Position numbers and translations under genes: made by a program. Below are positions 53,589 through 61,688 of a stretch of 64,000 nucleotides of DNA, one piece after another. A model generated the notes under the pieces. The model was not told the origin of the DNA, made no database searches, and saw only the letters and a list, made by a program, of their open reading frames with translations. Numbering within the stretch: the first letter of the stretch is position 1; every line of letters starts with the position of its first letter. Origin of the DNA: Nitrospirota bacterium (GTDB taxonomy: Bacteria > Nitrospirota > UBA9217); NCBI GenBank assembly GCA_020052615.1, contig JAGVOT010000070.1, positions 22,988-86,987 on the forward strand, given 5' to 3'.

Positions 53589-55596
53589 CCGGACCATGCA
53601 GGGGAACCGATTTCGCGCCGCTCTGGCAGCAGGTGTTTCGCTTGCCGCCGTCGCTCTCTATCTGCCGGCATTGCGGAACGGATTTGTCATCTGGGACGAC
53701 GACGTTTTCATCGTGAACAATCCCCACATCCGCTCCTTGAACGCAGATTTCTTCCGGTGGGCCTTTACCGACATGTCCATGGACTTCTGGCGCCCCGTCG
53801 TCTGGATCTCCCAGGCGCTGGATTATGCGTTCTGGGGCCTGAACCCGGCGGGACACCACTTGACCGGCGTCCTGCTCCATGGTCTGAACACCGGTATTGT
53901 CGCGCTCCTGGTCATGAGGCTGCTCGATGTTTTTTCGGCCGCCCGGCCCGGAGACCTGCCTTCGCTCCAGGAACGGGACATCCTGATATCGGCAGGGACC
54001 GCGGGGCTGCTCTTCGGGATCCATCCGCTCCATGTCGAGTCGGTGGCATGGGTCACGACGCGGACGGACCTTCTCTACTCCCTGTTCTTCCTGCTGAGCA
54101 TCCTGTCCTACCTCCCCTACGCGGCAGGACCGGCGAGACGCACGGAGCGGGGAGCAGGGCGGTATGGTTCACTGAACCGATGGTATGTCCTGTCCCTGGG
54201 GCTGTTCGTTCTTGCCGCCGCAAGCAAGCCCATGGCGGTCACGCTTCCCCTGGTGCTCCTGGTCCTGGACTGGCATCCCCTGGGAAGACTGCAAAACCTG
54301 CGGGACCTGTTCCTCCTGGCACGGGAGAAGATCCTTTTTTTCATCATCAGTTTTGCCGTATCCGTCGTGACCATGACCGGCGAGCGCGCGCTCGACACCA
54401 TCACGTCCCTCGATGCCGTCCCCCTGTCCGTGCGGATCCTGGTGGCGGCCAAGGCCGTGCTGGGGTATATCGGGAAGATGGTGCTGCCGGTCCAACTGCT
54501 CCCCTATTATCCCTATCCGCGGTCGGTGTCCCTGGGGAACCTGGAATACGCTTCCGCTGCCGCTCTCGTCATCGCGATAACGGCGGCCTGCTTTCTTGCC
54601 GCGCGAAAACGGCCGGTCTGGCCGGCCGTCTGGGCCTTCTACCTGATAAGCCTGCTGCCGGTACTCGGCCTGGTCAAGGCCAGGGGCGCTTCCCTGGCGG
54701 ACCGGTACACCTACCTGACCACCCTGGGACTGTTCCTTTTGGCAGGCCTGGGTGCGACAAGGATCTGGAAAAAAGCCGAGCTGCGGGGCCGCGCGTTCAA
54801 ACTGACCGCGGCCGCAGCGGCTGCGGCGATCGTCGTTGTCCTGTGCTTCCTTACGCTGAAGCAGATCGCGGTATGGAACAACACCCTATCCCTCTGGACC
54901 TCGGTGATCGAGGCCGTGCCGAACCGGGTTCCCACGGCGTATAACAACCGGGGAATGGCGTTCGAGGACCTGGGGATGTTCGACCGGGCGGTCGCCGACT
55001 TCACCGCAGCCATTGAACTGGATCCGTCCGATCCCAGACATTATGTGAACCGCGGCAGGGTGCTGGGCAACCTGGGACGGCACGAGGCCGCCATCGCCGA
55101 TGCGAGCAAGGCGATCGCCCTGAATCCGGCGTATGCCGAAGCCTATACCAACCGGGGGCTCGAGTACCTGGAAACCGGGCGGTTCGACCGCGCGCTGGAG
55201 GACTTCACCGCTGCGGTCCGGTCCAAGCCTTCCTATGCCGACGCCTACCTCAACCGGGGCGTCCTCTACGAACGGACGGGACGGCCCGCGCTCGCCCTGG
55301 CGGATTATGACGCTGCGATCGCGCTCGACCCCGGCGATCACCTGGCATACGGCAACCGCGCAGGGGTGTACGGCAAGCTCGGCCGGTCCGACAAGGCCAT
55401 TGAAGACTGGTCGATGGTGATCGCGCTGCAACCGGGATACGCCGAGCCCTATCTCCTCAGGGCCAGGCTGTATGCCGGGACCGGCAGGCAGGATCTCGCG
55501 GAACGGGACCTCGAGACTGCTTGCAGCCTGGAAAGCGAGGCGGGCTGCGAGGCGCTGCAGGGCAGGGACGCCCGGCCGTTGGCGGGTGCACCATGA
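53578..55596 (+). CDS. TMTC-like GT-C membrane protein with TPRs, array member 5
   Basis: 672 aa from the ATG at 53578 (GGGGAG 8 nt upstream, within the end of member 4); an ATG at 53596 is possible, and the track start 53527 is too early. GT-C motifs: LRNGFVIWDDDVFIVNNPHIRS, WRPVVWISQALDYAFWGLNPAGHHL, LLFGIHPLHVESVAWVTTRTDLLYS, AASKPMAVTLPLVLLVLDWHPL, and LADRYTYLTTLGLFLL. It looks closest to member 3, suggesting relatively recent duplication. Six TPRs and the cap DLETACSLESEAGCEAL, in which LG is replaced by LE. Confidence 0.82.
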   Translation: MRGDRTMQGNRFRAALAAGVSLAAVALYLPALRNGFVIWDDDVFIVNNPHIRSLNADFFRWAFTDMSMDFWRPVVWISQALDYAFWGLNPAGHHLTGVLLHGLNTGIVALLVMRLLDVFSAARPGDLPSLQERDILISAGTAGLLFGIHPLHVESVAWVTTRTDLLYSLFFLLSILSYLPYAAGPARRTERGAGRYGSLNRWYVLSLGLFVLAAASKPMAVTLPLVLLVLDWHPLGRLQNLRDLFLLAREKILFFIISFAVSVVTMTGERALDTITSLDAVPLSVRILVAAKAVLGYIGKMVLPVQLLPYYPYPRSVSLGNLEYASAAALVIAITAACFLAARKRPVWPAVWAFYLISLLPVLGLVKARGASLADRYTYLTTLGLFLLAGLGATRIWKKAELRGRAFKLTAAAAAAAIVVVLCFLTLKQIAVWNNTLSLWTSVIEAVPNRVPTAYNNRGMAFEDLGMFDRAVADFTAAIELDPSDPRHYVNRGRVLGNLGRHEAAIADASKAIALNPAYAEAYTNRGLEYLETGRFDRALEDFTAAVRSKPSYADAYLNRGVLYERTGRPALALADYDAAIALDPGDHLAYGNRAGVYGKLGRSDKAIEDWSMVIALQPGYAEPYLLRARLYAGTGRQDLAERDLETACSLESEAGCEALQGRDARPLAGAP

Positions 55597-57467
55597 GCAA
55601 GAAGGATCGTTCACTGGCCTATGTTGCCGCGCTTGTGTCGCTTGCCACGCTGCTCCTCTATCTTCGGGCGCTGGGGAACGGTTTTGTCAACTGGGACGAT
55701 GATACCTATATCCTGAACAACGAGCATATCAGGTCCCTGGACGGCTCGTTGCTCACATGGGCGTTCACGAACTTCCACGGGGCGAACTGGCATCCGCTCA
55801 CCTGGATCTCCCACGCCGTCGATATCTCGCTCTGGGGCCTCGACCCCTTCGGCCATCATCTGACGAACGTCCTTCTCCATGCGCTGAACGCCTCTCTTGT
55901 CGTGGTCCTGGCCGCGCGCCTGATCGAGGCCGGGCGACCGGGCCCGCAGGGGGGACGGGCAGTGCTCATCGCCGCGTCCATCACGGGCATCCTGTTCGGC
56001 ATACATCCCCTGCATGTGGAGTCCGTGGCGTGGGTGGCCGAACGAAAGGACCTGCTCAGCGGACTCTTCTTCCTGCTCAGCATCCTGGCATATGTTCGGC
56101 ATTTCCGAACGGCGCCCTCCGGACCGGATCAGGGGAGATCGCCGTCGGGTGCCCCGCGCCGGTACCCCCTGGGCAGTCTCGCATTGTTCGCACTCGCCCT
56201 CCTGAGCAAACCGATGGCGATCACCCTGCCGGTCGTGCTGCTGATCCTGGACTGGCATCCCCTCCGGCGGATCACGTCGGGAAGGTCATTCCGCGCGGCG
56301 CTGGCGGGGAAGACGCCGTTCTTCCTTCTCAGCATCGCATCGGCGATAGTGACGGTCCTGGCGCAGGAATCGGGCGGCGCGATCGCTCCCCTGGAGGTCT
56401 ATCCGCTGCAGACGCGGGTGCTGGTGGCCTTTCGGGCGCTCGCTGCCTATCTGGGAAAGATGGCATGGCCCGCGGGGCTGAGCCCTTATTACGCCTATCC
56501 GCAGTCGGCTTCGCTGCTCCAGCCGGAATATCTTGTTCCGGTCCTCCTGGCCGCCGCGGCTTCTGCGTGCTGCCTGGTCATTGCCCGGAGGCGACCTGTC
56601 TGGTCTGCTGCGTGGGGCTATTACGTGGTGACCCTCATGCCGGTGCTCGGGATCATCCAGGTGGGGAATCAGCCCATGGCGGACCGGTATACCTATCTCC
56701 CGAGCCTCGGGCCGTTCCTCCTTGCCGGGTTGGGCGCGGCATGGGGCTGGCAGAAGGCAGCCGGCACGGCGAAACTCGGAGCGCGGCGGATCGCGGCGGT
56801 CCTCTTGCTCGCGCTCTGCGCGATACTCTCGTACCGGACCTTCGATCAGATAGGCGTCTGGAAGGACAGCATCGGTTTCTGGAACCATGTCATTGAACGG
56901 GAACCGCGGGTGGGGGCGGTCCCCTATAACATCCGGGGAGAGATGTATTACTCCCTGGGACAATATGACCGCGCCCTCAGTGACCTGACGGAGGCCATCG
57001 CCCTGTCCCCGACCGATGCAACGTTCTACAACAACCGGGGAGTCACCTGGGAAAAGCTCGGCAGGGTTCCCGAGGCGATCGCCGACTATGACAGGGCCCT
57101 GGCACTGGATCCGTCCCATGTAAAGGCCTACTACAACCGGGGGATCCTGGCGTTCAAGCAGGGGCGGAGGGATCAGGCGCTGCAGGATTTCAATGCGGCA
57201 GTTTTACTCGATCCTTCCGACGCCGCTATCTTCAATAACCGGGGCATCGTTCTCGACAGCATGGGCGAATCCACCCGGGCGCTCGCGGACTTCGACCGGG
57301 CGATCGCCGTCGCTCCCGGCCATGTTTCGGCCTATCTGAACCGGGGGAACGCCCATCTGCGGTCAGGAAGGAAGGACCTGGCAGGGATGGATTTTCAGAC
57401 GGCCTGCCGGCTGGGAAATGCTCAAGGCTGCGAAGCGCTGAGCGCGCTCCGGGAGCGCGATCCATGA
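55593..57467 (+). CDS. TMTC-like GT-C membrane protein with TPRs, array member 6
   Basis: 624 aa from the ATG at 55593 (4-nt overlap with member 5). GT-C motifs: LGNGFVNWDDDTYILNNEHIRS, HPLTWISHAVDISLWGLDPFGHHL, ILFGIHPLHVESVAWVAERKDLLSG, LLSKPMAITLPVVLLILDWHPL, and MADRYTYLPSLGPFLL. Five TPRs, with the PNN/YNNRG forms, and cap DFQTACRLGNAQGCEAL. The first loop resembles member 1 (HIRSLDGSLLTWAFTNFHGANWHPL) more than its immediate neighbours, so order in the array does not simply follow relatedness. Confidence 0.82.
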   Translation: MSKKDRSLAYVAALVSLATLLLYLRALGNGFVNWDDDTYILNNEHIRSLDGSLLTWAFTNFHGANWHPLTWISHAVDISLWGLDPFGHHLTNVLLHALNASLVVVLAARLIEAGRPGPQGGRAVLIAASITGILFGIHPLHVESVAWVAERKDLLSGLFFLLSILAYVRHFRTAPSGPDQGRSPSGAPRRYPLGSLALFALALLSKPMAITLPVVLLILDWHPLRRITSGRSFRAALAGKTPFFLLSIASAIVTVLAQESGGAIAPLEVYPLQTRVLVAFRALAAYLGKMAWPAGLSPYYAYPQSASLLQPEYLVPVLLAAAASACCLVIARRRPVWSAAWGYYVVTLMPVLGIIQVGNQPMADRYTYLPSLGPFLLAGLGAAWGWQKAAGTAKLGARRIAAVLLLALCAILSYRTFDQIGVWKDSIGFWNHVIEREPRVGAVPYNIRGEMYYSLGQYDRALSDLTEAIALSPTDATFYNNRGVTWEKLGRVPEAIADYDRALALDPSHVKAYYNRGILAFKQGRRDQALQDFNAAVLLDPSDAAIFNNRGIVLDSMGESTRALADFDRAIAVAPGHVSAYLNRGNAHLRSGRKDLAGMDFQTACRLGNAQGCEALSALRERDP

Positions 57468-59590
57468 CGCATTCGATCGAACGACACCGGAGCGTATATT
57501 TCCTCGCCGCCGCCGCCGCACTCGCGACGCTTGCCGTCTTTCTTCCGTCGCTCCGGCACGGGTTCGTCAACTGGGATGATTATGCCTATATCGTCGATAA
57601 TCCCCACATCCGCCGCCTGAACGGGGCCTTCCTGAAATGGGCCTTGACGGACACCGCCACGGATTACTGGCTTCCGCTTACCTGGCTGTCCCATGCCCTC
57701 GATCACGCTGTCTGGGGCCTGAACCCGCTCGGCCATCATTTGACCAGCGTCGTGATCCACGCGCTCAACACGTTCGTCGTTGTCGTTCTGGCCGCCATGC
57801 TGCTGGAAGCCGGACAGGCGGCCGGAGAACGCCGCAGGCGGGGCCCGGCTGATGCCGGAGGCTTGTCGATATCCGCTGCCCCCGGAACGACGCGGGCGAC
57901 CGCCCTCATAACGGGGCTTCTTTTCGGCCTTCATCCGCTGCGCGTGGAATCCGTGGCGTGGGTGAGCGAGCGCAAGGACCTGCTCTGCGCCCTGTTCTTT
58001 CTGCTGAGCATCATGGCCTATCTCCTGCGATTCAGGAAGGGAGAGGAGGGAGCTGGACGCGGTAGAGAGGCCGGCTGGTGGTCGAGCCGATGGCATCATC
58101 TGTCCCTGGTGCTGTTCGTCCTTGCGCTGTTCAGCAAGCCGATGGCGGTGACCCTTCCCGCCGTGCTGCTACTCCTCGATTGGCATCCCCTGGGAAGGCT
58201 TGTCTCTCGGAAGAGCATCGTTCCGCTGATCATCGAGAAACTTCCCCCTATTGCGCTGAGCCTGGGCGTTTCCTTTGCGGCGTTCGCCGCCCAGCAGGCG
58301 AACAAGGCCGTGATCTCCCTGGACCAGGTATCCCTTGCGGACCGGATCGGGACCTCAGCACATGCGCTGGTCTCCTATCTGGGAAAGATAGCGGCCCCTG
58401 TTCATTTACTGCCGGTCTATCCCTCCACGAGGGGAGGGGTCTTGCAGGCCCCGGAACAGCTCTGGGCTGCGGTCATCGTTTGCGGCATCACAGCCCTTTG
58501 CGTTATCAGGCTGCGGAAGGAGAGGCTCCTTCCGGCTGTCTGGGCCTATTATTGCATTACCCTGCTGCCGGTGCTCGGTCTTATCAGGGTGGGCGCTGTT
58601 TCAGTTGCGGACCGGTTCACCTATCTGCCCGCGGCAGGGCCTTTCCTGCTGGCCGGGCTCGGCGCGGCGTGGGTATGGGAAGAGGCCTATCGCCGGTGGG
58701 GAGGGGCAGGACGGACGGGTACGGCCGTTGCGGGGATCGCGCTGCTGGTCCTCCTGTCCGCGGGGACCGTTAAACAGATCGGGATCTGGAACAACAGCAT
58801 CGCTCTCTGGAACGCCGTGATTGAACGGGAGCCCGGCGTCCCCCTTGCCTACAACAACCGCGGCATGGCATGGGAAGAAGCAGGGCGCATCGACCTTGCG
58901 CTCGCCGATTTCAACAGGGCCATAGCCCTCGATCCGGCCTATCCCGATGTGTACCGGAGCCGCGGTCTCCTGTACCAGCGGACCGGCCGTCTTGACCGGG
59001 CGATCGAGGACCTTTCCGCGGTCGCCGCGCTGCGGCCCAACGACGCCTCCGCATTCGTCGATCGGGGGCAGGCGTATGAGGCGTCAGGACGTACCGACCT
59101 GGCTGTGGCTGACTATACAATCGCGATCGCTCTTGATCCGGCGTCCGCAGATGCCTATATGCATCGGGGCATGGCCTTGAAAGCGGAAGGACGGTTCGAG
59201 CGCGCGATACAGGAGTATACCGCCGCTATTTCACGGGATCCGCTCAGCGCCGCCGCTTTTAACAACCGGGGCGTGGCGTTCAAGCACCTGAACCGGCTCG
59301 ATCGGGCGCTCTCCGACTTCGATGCCGCGATCGCGATCGATCCCTCCTTCGCCCTGGCATTCGTGAACCGCGGGGTGGTCCTGGGCATGCTGGGCCGGGA
59401 CAGCGGGGCCTTCGCGGATTATACGAAGGCGCTTTCCCTGCAGCCGGATTTTGCGGCAGCCTATTTGTTCCGCGGCAGACTGCATCACAAGGCGGGCCGC
59501 AGGTTGCTCGCGGAAAAGGATTTTCAAAAAGCCTGCGAACTGGGAAACGAAGAGGGGTGCCGCGCCGCCGGATCGGGCAGAAAACCATGA
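57464..59590 (+). CDS. TMTC-like GT-C membrane protein with TPRs, array member 7
   Basis: 708 aa, ATG overlapping the previous stop by 4 nt. GT-C motifs: LRHGFVNWDDYAYIVDNPHIRR, WLPLTWLSHALDHAVWGLNPLGHHL, LLFGLHPLRVESVAWVSERKDLLCAL, LFSKPMAVTLPAVLLLLDWHPL, and VADRFTYLPAAGPFLL. The acidic motif is WDDY. A Gly/Arg/Ala-rich cytoplasmic or periplasmic loop (AAGERRRRGPADAGG) expands the region after TM3. Seven TPRs, then DFQKACELGNEEGCRAA. Coupled to both neighbours by ATGA-type overlaps. Confidence 0.82.
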   Translation: MTHSIERHRSVYFLAAAAALATLAVFLPSLRHGFVNWDDYAYIVDNPHIRRLNGAFLKWALTDTATDYWLPLTWLSHALDHAVWGLNPLGHHLTSVVIHALNTFVVVVLAAMLLEAGQAAGERRRRGPADAGGLSISAAPGTTRATALITGLLFGLHPLRVESVAWVSERKDLLCALFFLLSIMAYLLRFRKGEEGAGRGREAGWWSSRWHHLSLVLFVLALFSKPMAVTLPAVLLLLDWHPLGRLVSRKSIVPLIIEKLPPIALSLGVSFAAFAAQQANKAVISLDQVSLADRIGTSAHALVSYLGKIAAPVHLLPVYPSTRGGVLQAPEQLWAAVIVCGITALCVIRLRKERLLPAVWAYYCITLLPVLGLIRVGAVSVADRFTYLPAAGPFLLAGLGAAWVWEEAYRRWGGAGRTGTAVAGIALLVLLSAGTVKQIGIWNNSIALWNAVIEREPGVPLAYNNRGMAWEEAGRIDLALADFNRAIALDPAYPDVYRSRGLLYQRTGRLDRAIEDLSAVAALRPNDASAFVDRGQAYEASGRTDLAVADYTIAIALDPASADAYMHRGMALKAEGRFERAIQEYTAAISRDPLSAAAFNNRGVAFKHLNRLDRALSDFDAAIAIDPSFALAFVNRGVVLGMLGRDSGAFADYTKALSLQPDFAAAYLFRGRLHHKAGRRLLAEKDFQKACELGNEEGCRAAGSGRKP

Positions 59591-61470
59591 GGAGCCAGCG
59601 TTCTCGTGAATATACCGTTGCCGCCGCTGTCTTCCTGGCGACCCTGGCCGTTTATCTTCCTGCGCTGAAGAACGACTTCGTCGGATGGGACGACACCTCC
59701 TACGTGATCGAGAACCAGCAGCTGCTCACGCGGGGATCGGACCTGCTTGCCTGGGCCTTCAGCACGTTCGATCAACGTACCTGGCACCCGCTGACCTGGA
59801 TCTCCCATGCCCTGGACCGCGCCATATGGGGCCTCGATCCCTTCGGGCACCACCTGACCAGCATCGTCCTTCACGGGCTGAACGCCTTCCTTGTCGTGCT
59901 GCTTGCGGGACGGCTCGCAGCCGCGAAGGGGATGATGGATGCTAAAACCGGAGCGATGCCCTTTCTCGATGGCAACGGGTTGCTCCTGTTCGCCGGGGCC
60001 ACCGGCCTGCTCTTCGGCCTCCATCCCCTGCATGTGGAGCCTGCGGCCTGGATCTCGGGACGGAAGGAGCTTCTGTCCGCATTTTTCTACATTGCCGCGG
60101 TCCTGCAGTATCTGCGCCATGCAGCGGTCGCTGTCGGAACCGGGCGAGCGTCTGTCCCGGGCAGGCACTACTGGTTCGCGTTGGGCTTCTTTGTGCTTGC
60201 CCTGCTCAGCAAGACAATGGCGGTGACCCTTCCGGCAGTGCTCCTAATCCTCGACTGGTATCTCGGGGACCGGCTGAGATCCCGGGCAACCTCGAAGTCC
60301 GCCTGGGTCGAAAAGGTCCCCTTCGTTTTCTTGAGCGCGGCCGCGGCGGTCCTGGTCGTGGCTGCCAACAGCTCCGATGTGGTGACGGGGGAAGTGCCAT
60401 TCGGCCTTCGTCTGGTCGCTGCGGTCCATGCCATCGGTTTCTATCTCGGGAAGATGCTGCTGCCGGTGTACCTGCTGCCCTTCTACGTTTATCCCGACGA
60501 TGCAACGCTGCGGTCGCTTGCGTATGAGGGAACGGTCGTTCTGGGGGCAGGGATGGTCCTGTTCTGTGCCTTTGCCGCGCGGAAGAGAAGTCTCTGGCCG
60601 GCCCTGGGGAGCGTGTACCTCATAACCCTGCTTCCCGTTCTCGGCCTGGTACAGATATCCGAGCATGCCGCCGCGGACCGGTATGCCTATCTTCCCAGTG
60701 TCGCTCCATTCCTGGCGCTCGGACTGGCCGCCGCGTGGACCTGGAAGAGGACCGCGTCTCCTGGAGGGGGCATATCCGTCTCGAGGACCGCTCTCATCGC
60801 CCTGTTCCTGGCGACGATCAGCGTTCTGGCAGTGCTCACGGAGAAACAGATCGCGGTCTGGAACAATACCCTGTCTCTCTGGAGCCATGTGATCGAGAAT
60901 GAACCTGACCGCATCGCGGTGGCCTACAATAACCGCGGGTGGGCCTATTACGAAGCGGGCAGAGCTGACCTGGCCGTCAAGGACTACGACCGCGCCATCG
61001 CGCTTGTCCCCGATTCAGATATGGCGTACGAGAACCGCGGGATGGCGCTTCAAGCCCTGGGACGGACCGCCCAGGCATTGGAGGACTACAACCGGGCGAT
61101 CATGCTGAATCCCTTTAGCGCCGGGGCATACAACGAGCGGGGACGCGCCCTGGCAGGCATGGGATGGCATGAACAGGCGATCGCCGACTTTGATGCCGCC
61201 ATTGCCCTGGATCCGCTCCGCGCGGATTATTTCCGGAACCGGGGACAGGCGCGCGAATCGGTGACGCAGCTTCGGAGGGCTATCGAGGATTATACCCGGG
61301 CCCTTTTCCTGAAACCGGACTATGCAGAAGTATATGCCCGCCGAGGCGAACTGTACCGGAGCGTGCGGGAGCCGGGGCTTGCGCTCCCCGACCTCCGAAA
61401 GGCGTGCGACCTGGGGCATGACGAGTCCTGCGGCGCGCTGAACCGGGAGGGGGCGGCGGATGAGCAGTGA
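59587..61470 (+). CDS. TMTC-like GT-C membrane protein with TPRs, array member 8
   Basis: 627 aa from the ATG at 59587 (4-nt overlap). The most divergent full member: LKNDFVGWDDTSYVIENQQLLT after TM1, HPLTWISHALDRAIWGLDPFGHHL, LLFGLHPLHVEPAAWISGRKELLSAF (VEPAAW and KEL instead of VESVAW and KDL), LLSKTMAVTLPAVLLILDWYL (SKT for SKP), and AADRYAYLPSVAPFLA. Five TPRs and the cap DLRKACDLGHDESCGAL, which keeps the two Cys. Last gene of the tightly overlapping run; a 218-nt gap follows. Confidence 0.8.
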   Translation: MRSQRSREYTVAAAVFLATLAVYLPALKNDFVGWDDTSYVIENQQLLTRGSDLLAWAFSTFDQRTWHPLTWISHALDRAIWGLDPFGHHLTSIVLHGLNAFLVVLLAGRLAAAKGMMDAKTGAMPFLDGNGLLLFAGATGLLFGLHPLHVEPAAWISGRKELLSAFFYIAAVLQYLRHAAVAVGTGRASVPGRHYWFALGFFVLALLSKTMAVTLPAVLLILDWYLGDRLRSRATSKSAWVEKVPFVFLSAAAAVLVVAANSSDVVTGEVPFGLRLVAAVHAIGFYLGKMLLPVYLLPFYVYPDDATLRSLAYEGTVVLGAGMVLFCAFAARKRSLWPALGSVYLITLLPVLGLVQISEHAAADRYAYLPSVAPFLALGLAAAWTWKRTASPGGGISVSRTALIALFLATISVLAVLTEKQIAVWNNTLSLWSHVIENEPDRIAVAYNNRGWAYYEAGRADLAVKDYDRAIALVPDSDMAYENRGMALQALGRTAQALEDYNRAIMLNPFSAGAYNERGRALAGMGWHEQAIADFDAAIALDPLRADYFRNRGQARESVTQLRRAIEDYTRALFLKPDYAEVYARRGELYRSVREPGLALPDLRKACDLGHDESCGALNREGAADEQ

Positions 61471-61471
61471 T

Positions 61472-61563
61472 CGGCCCTGTTCCGCGGAGGGCCGGGTTCG
61501 GCAGTACCTAAGGAAGCGGACGGCGTGGTTTTACTTGCCCCGATGGCCCTGACCTTCTATAAT
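61472..61563 (+). promoter_or_regulatory. Gap between array members 8 and 9: small hairpin and candidate promoter
   Basis: The 218-nt gap has a 7-bp stem CGGCCCT-9-AGGGCCG at 61472-61494 right after the stop, without a T-tract. A promoter-like TTGCCC (61535-61540), 17-nt spacer, TATAAT (61558-61563) follows, 126 nt before the next ATG. A new transcript for member 9 and onward may start here. Confidence 0.4.
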
Positions 61564-61688
61564 GAGTGCGGCGTCGCGCCCGGACAGGCGGACGCCGGGC
61601 CGGATGCAACCTGCAGCGCATTGTTCGGGGAGGACCCTGCCGCGCACCGAACGCCGCCGAGGCGATCGGGACCGTCTGACATCTCAAC

